The notes beneath the pieces are model-generated. The model worked only from the letters and a program-made list of their open reading frames with translations, was not told the origin of the DNA and did no database searches. This document shows positions 7,917 to 16,470 of a stretch of 28,097 nucleotides of DNA, piece by piece (position 1 is the first letter of the stretch; the number at the start of each line of letters is the position of its first letter). The translations under genes and the position numbers were made by a program. Source of the DNA: JBCDBY01 sp039182715 (GTDB taxonomy: Bacteria; Planctomycetota; PLA2); contig JBCDBY010000015.1 of assembly GCA_039182715.1 (NCBI GenBank), forward strand, positions 1-28,097. The letters run 5' to 3'.

Positions 7917-10136
7917 GTGTCTGTGAGGATTGCCGTGACCGCACCCCGTCTTCTGTTCCTTCTCTCCCTCTTCGTCGTCGGCTGCGGGGATGATCCCGCA
8001 CCTGGGCCCGCACCGGTTGCGCAGGAGTCGTCGCCCCCGGTCGCGCAGCCGGAGCCTGATACAACCGCGCAGCCCGGGACGCCCGCGACGCCGAAAGACC
8101 CCGGTCTCACCGATGCGATCGCGGCTGAGCTTGGTGCCGCGGCTCTCGTGCCGGCGGACTGCGCCTATTTCGCGAGCAGCCAGCGGCTGGCCGAGCGCTG
8201 GCAGGCGCTCCGCGACAGCAACGCGGTTGCGCAGCTCATGGCGCTGCCGACGGTGCAGATGCTGCTCGCGCAGGTGATGGAGTCACCGCAGTGGCAGCAG
8301 TTCCACCAGGCGCGGGAGCAGGTCCCGATGGTGGGGACCGGTGTCGACGTGCTGACGGACGCCGTCTCGCAGGAGATCTTCGTCAGCCTCGACGGGTCGT
8401 GGCCCGCGTTCATCGAGGCGCTCTTTCCGCTCTACCTCAGGGCCGCGTTCCTGGAGGACGAGGGCGGCGAGACGGCGCTGACCCACGCCGCCGTCGCGAG
8501 CATCGTCGAATCCGGCGACGCGCTGCGACTTCCCGGCGTGCTCGTCGGGTTTCGACTGCAGGATCCCGCGCGCGCGACCAAGCTGCTCAAGGAGGTCGTG
8601 GCGCAGTTCGGGCCCGCGCTGCCGCTGCCGATCGCGGAGGAGAAGATCGGAGGCGGGACCTTCCACGTTCTGCGCGTCGACGCGACGATGCTGCCGCCGC
8701 AGCCGCGCGCCGAGATGATGCGCACGCTCGGGCAGATGGGGGTGCCGCAGGAGCGCGTCGAGCGCGTGAGCGACTGGCTCGACGGCCAGACCGCCGCCCT
8801 CGCGCTCGGCGTGCGCGGCGACTACCTGCTGCTCTCCGTCGGCGCCGACACGGACGGCCTCGTGGCGCTGGGGGCGGAGGGTTCGCTCGCCGCGTCGGAG
8901 GCGTTCGCGCGTGTGCGCGGCGTCTGCAAGCCGGGCGTCGTCGGCCTCAGCTATCTCTGCGCGCCCTTCTCGACCAACCAGCAGGTCCGGGTCGAAGAGG
9001 TCCAGGCGGTGATCGACGGGATGCTCGATTCGGAGGAGCTCGCGGTGCCCGAGTCGCTGCCCGCGCGCCTGTCCAAGGACGCCGAAGCGTTCGTCGCCGA
9101 TGTCAACGAGTGGCTGCCGAAGGCGCAGTCGGAGATCTCGATCACCTTCGCGAACCGGGGCCTCGAGACCTACTCCTTCGCCGCGCGCATCCCGTCGATG
9201 GATGCCTCGGCGCCGCTTCCGATCCTCGCGCACGCAGGGCCGGACCCCCTGCTGGCCGTCGCCGGGCGCTCGCAGCCGGCGCGCCGCTCGTGGGAGCAGC
9301 TCATGCGTTGGATCTCGGTCGGCTATGGCTACTTCGAGGACTACGCCGTCCCGACGATGTCGAAAGGGGAGCGTGCGGACTTCCGTCGCTTCGAGCAGAC
9401 GCTGGTGCCGACGATGCAGCGCATGCGCGACATCACGATGCAGGAGCTGCTGCCGTCGATGGACGGGCAGCCCTCGCTCTTCGTGCTCGGGGCCGGCGGC
9501 ACGCTGCCGATGGTTCCCGGCGTGACCGGGCCGCTCGAGCGACCGATGCGCTACCCGCAGCCCGCGCTCGTCTTCGGCCTCAACGACGCGAAGCAGTTCC
9601 GCGCCGCGTTCGGCCACTATCGCGAGGCGGTCAACGCGATGCTCGCCGCCATGGAGGAAGACAACCCCGATATGCGCGGCACGCGGTGGCCGGCGCCGGC
9701 CACCAAGGAGTTCGAGGGCGCGCAGCTCCACGGCTATGCCGTGCCGCTGCCGCCGGCGTTCGGCCTCATGCCCAACGCGGTGGTGACGGATACGCACGCC
9801 TTCGCGTCGCTGAGCGAGGCGCACGCGAAGCAGCTCATGACGCGCTCCGCGATGCCGGACGGCGGCGTGGTCGACCTGACGAAGCCGGCGACGCTGGCGG
9901 TCCGGGCCGACCTCGCGGGACTGACCGGCATGCTCATGGACGACGTGGAGATCCTCGTCGGCGTGATGGTGGAGCAGGGGGCGCTGGACGCACAGACGGC
10001 GGAGATGGTCGCCCTGCACCTGCCGGCGCTGCGGACGCTGCTCGGCACGATGAAGAGCTACACCAGCCGCACGTGGACGGAGGGCGAACGCGCCATCACG
10101 CACTCCTGGCTGCACGTGGAGGACGCGAAGAAGTGA
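7917..10136 (+). CDS. Large lipoprotein, DUF3352-like by general appearance
   Basis: A 739-residue lipoprotein of unknown function. The N-terminus has Arg residues, a hydrophobic stretch and a lipobox FVVGC (Cys23), followed by an Ala/Pro/Gln-rich linker (about 25-60) as in outer-membrane-tethered proteins. The mature part opens with ALVPADCAYF and alternates strand- and helix-like segments, resembling the planctomycete DUF3352 type; this is a resemblance, not a search result. The GTG at 7917 is chosen because a TACAAT box ends 6 nt upstream. GTG at 7923, with a G-run just upstream, is an equally readable alternative and shortens the signal by two residues. Its stop overlaps the start of the next gene (GTGA), so the two are probably translationally coupled. 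It lies between two paralogous peptidase-like genes, suggesting a shared envelope function. Confidence 0.75.
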   Translation: MSVRIAVTAPRLLFLLSLFVVGCGDDPAPGPAPVAQESSPPVAQPEPDTTAQPGTPATPKDPGLTDAIAAELGAAALVPADCAYFASSQRLAERWQALRDSNAVAQLMALPTVQMLLAQVMESPQWQQFHQAREQVPMVGTGVDVLTDAVSQEIFVSLDGSWPAFIEALFPLYLRAAFLEDEGGETALTHAAVASIVESGDALRLPGVLVGFRLQDPARATKLLKEVVAQFGPALPLPIAEEKIGGGTFHVLRVDATMLPPQPRAEMMRTLGQMGVPQERVERVSDWLDGQTAALALGVRGDYLLLSVGADTDGLVALGAEGSLAASEAFARVRGVCKPGVVGLSYLCAPFSTNQQVRVEEVQAVIDGMLDSEELAVPESLPARLSKDAEAFVADVNEWLPKAQSEISITFANRGLETYSFAARIPSMDASAPLPILAHAGPDPLLAVAGRSQPARRSWEQLMRWISVGYGYFEDYAVPTMSKGERADFRRFEQTLVPTMQRMRDITMQELLPSMDGQPSLFVLGAGGTLPMVPGVTGPLERPMRYPQPALVFGLNDAKQFRAAFGHYREAVNAMLAAMEEDNPDMRGTRWPAPATKEFEGAQLHGYAVPLPPAFGLMPNAVVTDTHAFASLSEAHAKQLMTRSAMPDGGVVDLTKPATLAVRADLAGLTGMLMDDVEILVGVMVEQGALDAQTAEMVALHLPALRTLLGTMKSYTSRTWTEGERAITHSWLHVEDAKK

Positions 10137-10903
10137 CCGCGCTGGTCGTCGTGCTCGTCACGCTCGTGCCGGTGCTCGCCGGTGCGTACGCCGGCTGGCG
10201 GCAGGGCGGGCGGCGCATGGCGATCAGCGTGGCGAGTCTGATGGGGGCGGCGTCGATCGCCGGCGTGGGCGTGTCGGTCGGCTGGTCGTGGCCGTTCGGG
10301 CTGCTCACGCCGTTCGTCGCCGCGGTGCTGGCGATCGCGGCCGTTGCCTTTGCGCTGCGTCGTTACCGACCGCCGGTGCCTTCGCGCCGCGAGCGTGCGT
10401 TCGGCGCAGTCGTCGGCACCCTCGCCGGCACCACGCTCGCGGCCTCGCTCTGGCTCGCGGCGGCGATCGGCGAGGGCGTTGTCGCGCCCGCGCCCGAGAC
10501 GAGCGCGGCACCCGGACAGCGCGGTTTCGCGCAGGAACTCGTGCGCACCGCCAACCGCGGTTTCGTGCGCCACCTGCCGTGGGTCGGCGAGCTGGGTGAC
10601 GAGGTCGAAGCGACCGTCGCGATCCTCAATTCCTCGGAGGACGCGCGCCGCAGGCTCGCGGAGGGGCGCCAGTGGCAGCAGCTCGCCGAGCTGCCGAGTT
10701 ATCAGGCGCTCCTCGAGGACGAAGAGGTCGAGCGCGACCTCGAGTCCGTGCGCAACGGCAGCGTGCTCGCGCTCTACCGCCTGCAGCGCAATCCGCATGT
10801 CGTCGCCTTCATGCGGGAGCCGACGGTGCAGGAGATGATTCCCGATCTGCGGCCCTCGGTGCTCGTGAAGGAGATCGAAGGCTACGAGACCGGCGCCGAG
10901 TGA
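10133..10903 (+). CDS. CvpA-like integral membrane protein
   Basis: A 256-residue protein. The first 115 residues contain about four membrane segments (roughly 2-18, 29-50, 55-76 and 88-108). The layout resembles the CvpA family: a GWRQGGRR loop after the first helix and an RAFGAVVGTLAG motif opening the fourth, comparable to the dRllGa..G motif of CvpA. The remaining ~140 residues are soluble, acidic and helical. CvpA homologues are linked to colicin V export and envelope homeostasis; the exact role is unknown. The GTG start overlaps the upstream lipoprotein stop by 4 nt, and its TGA overlaps the ATG of the next gene by 1 nt, so it is the middle gene of a tightly coupled trio. The family call is by eye and moderate. 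Confidence 0.6.
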   Translation: MTALVVVLVTLVPVLAGAYAGWRQGGRRMAISVASLMGAASIAGVGVSVGWSWPFGLLTPFVAAVLAIAAVAFALRRYRPPVPSRRERAFGAVVGTLAGTTLAASLWLAAAIGEGVVAPAPETSAAPGQRGFAQELVRTANRGFVRHLPWVGELGDEVEATVAILNSSEDARRRLAEGRQWQQLAELPSYQALLEDEEVERDLESVRNGSVLALYRLQRNPHVVAFMREPTVQEMIPDLRPSVLVKEIEGYETGAE

Positions 10904-13900
10904 TGCGGCGTTGGGCGATCGTCGTCCTGGCCGTCGCGGTCGTGGTGGTTCTCTGGACGCCGCGGCCGGCGGAGCCTCCGCGCGTTGCGACGCTCCCCGT
11001 CCCGGTCGAGGATCCGTTCGCGGCGGACGCGCTGCGCGCGCGTCTCGAAATGCTCGCGCCCATCGTCTCGGAGTTTCTCGGCGAGCGGGTCGACATCGAG
11101 GGGGTGCGGATCCTCGTGGCGGATGACCGCGTCGAGGCGCGCCGGTCGGCGCGCGCCGCCGAGCCCGCGGTGTTCGACATCCGGTCGCCCGAGTACGAAC
11201 CGATATTGGCGGTCATGCTCGAGCATGAGCATTGGGGGCGCTGGTATCAGACGCTCGCCTCCTACCGGCCCGCGGACGGGACGCTCTTCGTGGTGCCGGA
11301 CGTCTTCGACGAGATTCGGGATCGGCCGACGCACGAGCTCCTCGACGTCGTGCTGGCGCATGAACTCGTGCACGTCTGGCAGGCGCAGCGCTACGGGGCG
11401 GAGGTCCTGCCGCGGGCGGACGACTCCCGCGAGCGCGCGATCGCACAGCTCGCGTTGATCGAAGGGATGGCGGAATTCGTCTCGCGTCAGGTCGCCCGCC
11501 GCCTCGACATCGATCGCGCGTGGCAGGCGCTGTCGGAGTACCACGCGCGAGTCGAGGAGGGCACGGACGCGCGCCACGTTGCACGCGGTGCGCGTGCGTG
11601 GGCCTACGATCGGGGTTACATCTTCGCGCGCGCCGCGCACGCACGCTGGGGCGCCGCGGCCTGGAATCGGCTGCTGTCGTCTCCGCCGATGGACATCGGC
11701 TGCATCGAGCGTCCCAAAACGTGGTTGCGCGGCGAGCGCACGCCGGCGCGTGACCTCGATGATTGGTGGAAGCGGTTTTCCGATGCGCGCTTCCGGACGG
11801 GCCACCCCGTGGAGCGCTCTTTCCCCTTTTGGCTTTCCCGCCCGCTCTTCGCGGACGACGTGGCGCAACGACTCCTGCGCGCCGAACTGGATGCGGACGC
11901 CTGGCCGGATGCACGGGGTGGGCTCCTTCTGCTCGGCAAGCGGGACAAGGGCCTCTTCGACGGGGCGCCGGTGCTGGGGTACGTGTGGCGCTTTCGCACA
12001 AAGGAGGCGGCTCGGCAGGCTGCACGCACACTCGAGGTGGCGATGCGGGCCCAAACCCCCGACGAGGGTCTCGTCGAGCCGGTGCGGGAGCGGCGGGAGG
12101 ACGACGGCATCGCGTTGTCCTGGCCGCTGATTCCGTCCGGCGGTTCCAAGCCGACCGAGTTCGTGTGGGCGATGCGTGTCCAGGGCGATGTCGTGCTGGA
12201 GGCGAGCACGCATCGGCCCGGGGCGGCGCCCGCCCTGCTCCGTTTGCTCGATCCCGCGATCTCCGATCGGAAGCCGGACATCGTCGATGAGAAGACCTGG
12301 CTTGCGTCGACGCATGCGCCGTCGGACTGGCTGGCAGCGCTCGGCAAGTTCGGTTGGGAAGCGATCGAGCGCGGGCCGATCCTGCTGGCCGCGCTGGAAC
12401 ATGACGACCCCGACGTGCGTCGCTACGCGCTCGGCGCGATGGCGGAGGGAAATCTCGTGCCCCGGCCTTTCACCGTGGCGCTGCCCGGGCAGCTCGCAGG
12501 CAACCTTCGGGCGGCGGATCCGGACGAGCGGGCGTTGGCGCTTCGCGCCGCGAACAAGCTGTGGGAAAGCGTGGGGCCCGAACACTGGCCGGACTCCGAG
12601 GAGGATCCGTCGAGTTACGTGCGCGCCACGATCGCGGGCTGTCGCGACCTGAGCCCGCGATTGGAGCAGCTGCGCGAGGACGCGCATCCCGAGGTGCGGC
12701 GCATCGCGAAGGTCCCGGACGACGGGCTTAAACACTGGATGGATCGACAGTTCGATCAAATCACCGGGATCTCGAGCGGCGACGCGGAACCGCCGGCGAG
12801 CCTCGCCAGTACCGAATCGATGCTGCACACCGCTTTGCAGTCGGGCTTCGGCAAACCGGAGGAAGACGAGTGGGAGCGGCTTCGGCGCGGGCTGCGGCAC
12901 GACAACCCCCTCGTCCGCGTGAACGTGCTGATTTCGATGAGTTTTCTCCGCGGGCCCGTGCCCCAGCGCATCGTTCCGGAGCTGCTCGACTGCTTCGACT
13001 CGGCGATCCAGCGCCGGTTCGTGGTCGAGATCCTCGTGAAGCAGGAGAACGACCTGCGCGCGTCCCTGCCGCGGCTGATCGCCCACCTCGACCACCCGCG
13101 TCGGCGTGCCGACGCGCTGCAGATTCTCGCCGCCGACACGGCGCCCGCGTATCCGGAGGTCGTGGAACGCGCGCGCCGTCTGCTCGCCGACGAGTCGCCG
13201 GAGGTGCGGGCGAGTGCGTCGCTCTACCTGTTGCGGCGCCGGCTGGGGGTCGCCGCGAAGTTTCACGCGGTGTTCCGGGAGGCGTGGGACGACGTGTCGC
13301 GGCCGCTGCGCAAGCAGCTGGTGCGTGTCTCGCCGGAGCTGATTCCGCTGGGGCTCCGTTCGCCGGACCAATCTGAGCGTGAGGTCGCCGTCAAGGAGGC
13401 GATCGCTGCGGAGCGCTGGGACGATCTTCTGGACGCGATCCAGGACGCGGGCCCGCGTGTCGCGCGGGAGATCTGGATCGAGCTGTGCGAGGAGCTGGAA
13501 TTTGCGCGCGGGCTCACCGGCGCCCTTACGCGGCGGTTGCAGCGTTGGGCGGCCGACGGCGGCTTGCCGGCGTTCGACTGGGATTGGGACTTCTGGTCCG
13601 CGACCGGGAATCCGGATCCCGAGGAGTTCCGGGAACTGCTCGACGCGATCGACGGATGCCTGCGTCGATCCGACATCGATCTCTCGACCCAATTCGCGCT
13701 GGCCCTTCTGCGCCTCCGGTTCGATCGTCGCGGTGCGACCGAGACGCCAGAGGTGCGCGCCATCATCGACGAGGCGCTGAGCCTGCCCGCGCTGCCCCGC
13801 GATGTCGTCGTGCTGGACTACATCTTGCGCGCGGTCGAGGAAGCAATCGAGGAGAGACCGTCATTCAACGCTGCGCAGGTACGGCGCCTCCTCCGACATG

Positions 13901-14133
13901 AAGTCACGGACGCGGTCGGCGGCTTCTCCGTGGGGGGCGACTTCGAAGTCGTGTTGGGTACGGACCCCGAACGTCGCGAGGCCGCGTACGAGATGGCGCT
14001 CGAGCTGCTGCGTGAGAACCGCGACGCAAGCCTGAAAGTCGCCGTCGACATCCTCGACTACCTCGAAGTCACCGGCCTCGACACTCCGCCCGCGCTCGTG
14101 CCGTGGGAGTCGAAGCTGGAGCGCTACCGCTGA
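10903..14133 (+). CDS. Membrane-anchored zinc-peptidase-like protein with HEAT-like repeats (paralogue 2)
   Basis: A 1076-residue paralogue of the product of 4691-7894. It has an N-terminal signal anchor (about residues 4-18), HELVH (His153, Glu154, His157), EGMAEF (Glu187, Glu191), a shared central region with WAMRVQGDVVLEA, and a long HEAT-like C-terminal half (about 440-1070). The ATG at 10903 overlaps the preceding TGA (TGATG), which fixes the start; the open frame extends further upstream but only as antisense-type noise over the CvpA-like gene. It ends 10 bp inside the convergent archaemetzincin-like gene. Conservation of both zinc-motif elements between diverged copies argues that the peptidase site is functional. 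Substrate unknown. Confidence 0.75.
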   Translation: MRRWAIVVLAVAVVVVLWTPRPAEPPRVATLPVPVEDPFAADALRARLEMLAPIVSEFLGERVDIEGVRILVADDRVEARRSARAAEPAVFDIRSPEYEPILAVMLEHEHWGRWYQTLASYRPADGTLFVVPDVFDEIRDRPTHELLDVVLAHELVHVWQAQRYGAEVLPRADDSRERAIAQLALIEGMAEFVSRQVARRLDIDRAWQALSEYHARVEEGTDARHVARGARAWAYDRGYIFARAAHARWGAAAWNRLLSSPPMDIGCIERPKTWLRGERTPARDLDDWWKRFSDARFRTGHPVERSFPFWLSRPLFADDVAQRLLRAELDADAWPDARGGLLLLGKRDKGLFDGAPVLGYVWRFRTKEAARQAARTLEVAMRAQTPDEGLVEPVRERREDDGIALSWPLIPSGGSKPTEFVWAMRVQGDVVLEASTHRPGAAPALLRLLDPAISDRKPDIVDEKTWLASTHAPSDWLAALGKFGWEAIERGPILLAALEHDDPDVRRYALGAMAEGNLVPRPFTVALPGQLAGNLRAADPDERALALRAANKLWESVGPEHWPDSEEDPSSYVRATIAGCRDLSPRLEQLREDAHPEVRRIAKVPDDGLKHWMDRQFDQITGISSGDAEPPASLASTESMLHTALQSGFGKPEEDEWERLRRGLRHDNPLVRVNVLISMSFLRGPVPQRIVPELLDCFDSAIQRRFVVEILVKQENDLRASLPRLIAHLDHPRRRADALQILAADTAPAYPEVVERARRLLADESPEVRASASLYLLRRRLGVAAKFHAVFREAWDDVSRPLRKQLVRVSPELIPLGLRSPDQSEREVAVKEAIAAERWDDLLDAIQDAGPRVAREIWIELCEELEFARGLTGALTRRLQRWAADGGLPAFDWDWDFWSATGNPDPEEFRELLDAIDGCLRRSDIDLSTQFALALLRLRFDRRGATETPEVRAIIDEALSLPALPRDVVVLDYILRAVEEAIEERPSFNAAQVRRLLRHEVTDAVGGFSVGGDFEVVLGTDPERREAAYEMALELLRENRDASLKVAVDILDYLEVTGLDTPPALVPWESKLERYR

Positions 14134-14933
14134 GGCAGTAGCGCCATCGCCTCGCGGATGCCGCGCACCGCTTCGGGGAAGCCCGCGCGCGCCCACGCCG
14201 CCGCGAGCGCTTCGTAGCGCTTGCGCGGGTCGAGGCCGAGGTTCCAGCAGAGCTTGGCGCGGCACTCCCAGCAGAGCAGCAGCGGGCGGCGGTCGGACTC
14301 CTCGAGGTCGAGCGAACCGTTCATGAGGCAGCGGCGTTCGGTGCAGTGGGGGACGCTCAGGGTGTGCGTCGCCTCGTGCAGCACGAGGCCGTAGAGCCGC
14401 CGCCGCTTGCGCTGCGGCTTGCGGTCAGGGGCGATGCGCCATGTGCTGGCGATGCCGACGCGGTGTTTGAGCGAGCCCCAGCCGTAGGTGAAGCGCGAGC
14501 GCGGCAGGCGCAGGTCGCGGTCGGTCAGCGCAAGCAGGAAGATGCCGTCGTCGGGCAGCGCCCGCACCAGCTTCGGGATGCAGGGGGCGATGTGCAGCTT
14601 GCGCGCCTTCGGGTCGTAGGCGCGTTTCGGCCAGCGCACCGGCTCCGTCCATTTCACCGGGCGCCCGAAGAACGCGGCGCACAGCTCCGCCAGGCGCGCC
14701 TCCGTCTCCGGCTCCATCGGCGGTCGCGTCCAGTTGGGCGCAAGGTAGATCGTGGTGCGAGCCGTGCCCGGCCGCTTCGGCTCCGCGTTGCGATACTGCG
14801 CGAGCGTCTGCGGGTCCTCGTGGTGCCGCCAGCGCCACTCGCCGCGCTGCGGCGCCGGCAGCTTGGGCCAGATGGTGTCGCGCGTCGGTGCCGTCAGGAG
14901 CAGCAGCAGGGCGGCGACGGCAGCCGGTTTCAC
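14124..14933 (-). CDS. Secreted archaemetzincin-like zinc protease (M54-type)
   Basis: A 269-residue protein with a hydrophobic signal-like N-terminus (about 3-14). The core reads HEATHTLSVPHC (His186, Glu187, His190, His196, Cys197), then Cys202-x-Met204 and Cys221-x-x-Cys224. This follows the archaemetzincin signature HExxHxxGxxHCx4CxMx17CxxC, with two departures: Ser193 replaces the Gly, and the last spacer is 16. The preceding ALTDRDL and FTYGWGS segments also fit the family, which is normally cytosolic, so an exported form is unusual. The catalytic zinc would bind His186, His190 and His196; the four cysteines would bind a second zinc. Start is GTG, preceded by a -10-like TATACT at a leaderless distance. 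Convergent with the upstream peptidase-HEAT gene. Confidence 0.8.
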   Translation of the reverse strand: MKPAAVAALLLLLTAPTRDTIWPKLPAPQRGEWRWRHHEDPQTLAQYRNAEPKRPGTARTTIYLAPNWTRPPMEPETEARLAELCAAFFGRPVKWTEPVRWPKRAYDPKARKLHIAPCIPKLVRALPDDGIFLLALTDRDLRLPRSRFTYGWGSLKHRVGIASTWRIAPDRKPQRKRRRLYGLVLHEATHTLSVPHCTERRCLMNGSLDLEESDRRPLLLCWECRAKLCWNLGLDPRKRYEALAAAWARAGFPEAVRGIREAMALLPQR

Positions 14934-14940
14934 GTCACGC

Positions 14941-14946
14941 AGTATA
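14941..14946 (-). promoter_or_regulatory. Putative -10 box of the archaemetzincin-like gene
   Basis: TATACT on the minus strand ends 7 nt before the GTG start at 14933. It forms the left arm of an 8-bp inverted repeat whose right arm is the mirror-image -10 box of the rhomboid gene. Confidence 0.45.
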
Positions 14947-14959
14947 GGACGGTGGGGCC

Positions 14960-14965
14960 TATACT
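14960..14965 (+). promoter_or_regulatory. Putative -10 box of the rhomboid gene
   Basis: TATACT (five of six to consensus) ends 9 nt before the ATG at 14975; no Shine-Dalgarno sequence lies between. A leaderless or near-leaderless start for the rhomboid-thioesterase pair is likely. Confidence 0.45.
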
Positions 14966-14974
14966 CCGGGCCCG

Positions 14975-16069
14975 ATGGCCCCCCGGTTCCAGACCTGTCC
15001 CAAGTGCGCCGCCCTGCTCGAACCGGGCACCAAGGTGTGCCCTTACTGCGGGACCGACCAGGCGGCGGTGATTGCGCCGTCGGCGGAGCAGGACGCCGCG
15101 GCGACGAACAACCTCGGCGTCTGGCTCATCGGCTTCTGCGTCGTCTTCTACATGCTGATGGTGCTGCTCGACCCGGGCCGTGGCGACAAGGCGCCGGACG
15201 AATCGCCGCTCGACCCGACCGGCACCGCGATCGAGGTTTTTGGCGCGCACCATCCCTTCTACGTGCGGCACTGCGGGCAGTACTGGCGCATCGTCACCGC
15301 CAACTTCATCCACCTCGACACGATGCACCTGCTGTTCAACTGCATCGCGATCTTCTTCGTGATTCCGCTGGCCGGCATGACCTTCGGCGCGCACCGGACG
15401 TGGGTGATCTTCCTGGTGACCGGGCTGCTCGCCGTCTTCGCCAGCAACGTCATCCAGAACGCGGGCGGCGGCGGCGCCTCCGGTGCGATCTGCGGCATGA
15501 TCGGCGCGCTCGGCATCTACGGATGGCGACGGGGCGGCTACGAGGGGCAGATGCTCACGCGGCGCATGGGCGCCTGGGCGCTCTTCATTCTCGCGTTCGG
15601 CCTGCTGGTGCCCAACGTCGACAATGTCGCGCACGGCGTCGGATTCGTCGCGGGCGCGGCCATCGGGTGGTTCGGCGCCGCGGTGCGCGCGCGCGGGGGC
15701 GCGGCCGACAAGGTGTGGCAGGGGCTCGCCTATCTCTGCCTCGGCCTCGTCATCGGCGCGTTCGGCGTCGGACTGCTGCCCAACGTCCTGCGCTCGCAGG
15801 ACCGCCGCGACGTAAGGCTCTTCAATGCCGACGTCCAGGCGCGACTGCAGGCCATCACGGATGTGGACGCGACGGAGCGCCGGCTGCGTCCGCTCGACGA
15901 GGGGCCGCCGCGCACCGAGGCGGTGCGCACGTCCGTGAACCGCGCCCTCACTTTCGCCCGCAACCGCGACATGGCCGCGCTCGGTCCGGCGCTGCGGGAA
16001 GCCTACGCCACGTGGCGCGTGTGGCAGGACCACGCGCGTTGCGCCTACCAGATCCGGTTCAACCCATGA
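14975..16069 (+). CDS. Rhomboid-family intramembrane serine protease with N-terminal zinc ribbon
   Basis: A 364-residue membrane protein. Cys8-x-x-Cys11 and Cys22-x-x-Cys25 form a short zinc ribbon at the cytoplasmic N-terminus. After one membrane helix (about 47-65) comes a rhomboid core. HLDTMHLLFN (His118, Asn122) helps form the oxyanion site, GGGASGAICG holds the nucleophile Ser169, and DNVAHGVGF holds the partner His220; further helices span about 123-235. The last ~100 residues contain one more helix (about 245-265) and a soluble helical tail. The complete Ser/His dyad predicts an active enzyme cleaving membrane-embedded substrates. Its stop overlaps the ATG of the thioesterase gene (ATGA). 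Confidence 0.88.
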   Translation: MAPRFQTCPKCAALLEPGTKVCPYCGTDQAAVIAPSAEQDAAATNNLGVWLIGFCVVFYMLMVLLDPGRGDKAPDESPLDPTGTAIEVFGAHHPFYVRHCGQYWRIVTANFIHLDTMHLLFNCIAIFFVIPLAGMTFGAHRTWVIFLVTGLLAVFASNVIQNAGGGGASGAICGMIGALGIYGWRRGGYEGQMLTRRMGAWALFILAFGLLVPNVDNVAHGVGFVAGAAIGWFGAAVRARGGAADKVWQGLAYLCLGLVIGAFGVGLLPNVLRSQDRRDVRLFNADVQARLQAITDVDATERRLRPLDEGPPRTEAVRTSVNRALTFARNRDMAALGPALREAYATWRVWQDHARCAYQIRFNP

Positions 16070-16422
16070 GCGAGCAACGACCCGTCTACGATTTCAATTC
16101 CTGGCTCGGGCTGCGGCTCGGCGACGACGGCGAGACCGTCGAGCTCGAGGCGCAGGCGCCGCAGCATCAGATTGGCCACGGGATGGTCCACCTCGCCGTG
16201 CTGACCACGATGGGGGAGGTCGCCGCCGCCCACGCGGTCGGGGGGCCGGTGGTGCCGTCGGCGGTCACGGCCAACTTTCTGCGCCCCGCCCCGATCGGGC
16301 TGCTGCGCGCGAAGGGCCGCGTTTTGGTCCGCGGCAAGCGGCTTTGCACCGCCGAGGGCGAGGTCCATGCCGGCGAGAAGCTCGTCGCAAAAGTGACCGT
16401 CACCTTCGCCGTCACCGGCTGA
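16066..16422 (+). CDS. Hotdog-fold thioesterase (PaaI/YbgC-like)
   Basis: A 118-residue protein with the size and pattern of a PaaI-type hotdog thioesterase. HQIGHGMVHLAVLTTMGEVAAAHA corresponds to the hydrophobic hotdog helix (the family usually has HGG and a catalytic Asp/Glu; here MVHLA and Glu). It is followed by PSAVTANFLRPA and the strands KGRVLVRGKRLCTAEGEV and KLVAKVTVTFAV. It probably hydrolyses acyl-CoA thioesters in the cytoplasm; the substrate is unknown. ATG overlaps the rhomboid stop by 4 nt, so it is translated from the same message. No obvious mechanistic link to the rhomboid. Confidence 0.78.
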   Translation: MSEQRPVYDFNSWLGLRLGDDGETVELEAQAPQHQIGHGMVHLAVLTTMGEVAAAHAVGGPVVPSAVTANFLRPAPIGLLRAKGRVLVRGKRLCTAEGEVHAGEKLVAKVTVTFAVTG

Positions 16423-16470
16423 CCCCGGTTTTGGACCCGTAACTTTGTCGGGGTCTGCGTATCGAAGGGA

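Larger units (their letters stand above)
14941..14965. repeat. Palindrome holding two divergent -10 boxes
   Basis: AGTATAGG (14941-14948) and CCTATACT (14958-14965) are perfect inverted copies with a 9-nt spacer, centred in the 41-bp gap between divergent genes. Each arm contains TATACT pointing outward, so the palindrome could be a paired promoter, an operator, or both. Confidence 0.6.

Noticed and set aside
16421..16455. Terminator for the rhomboid-thioesterase pair (GACCCCG / CGGGGTC)
   Set aside because: The 7-bp arms are 21 nt apart with no T-run after them. It could be an operator but there is too little to call it.
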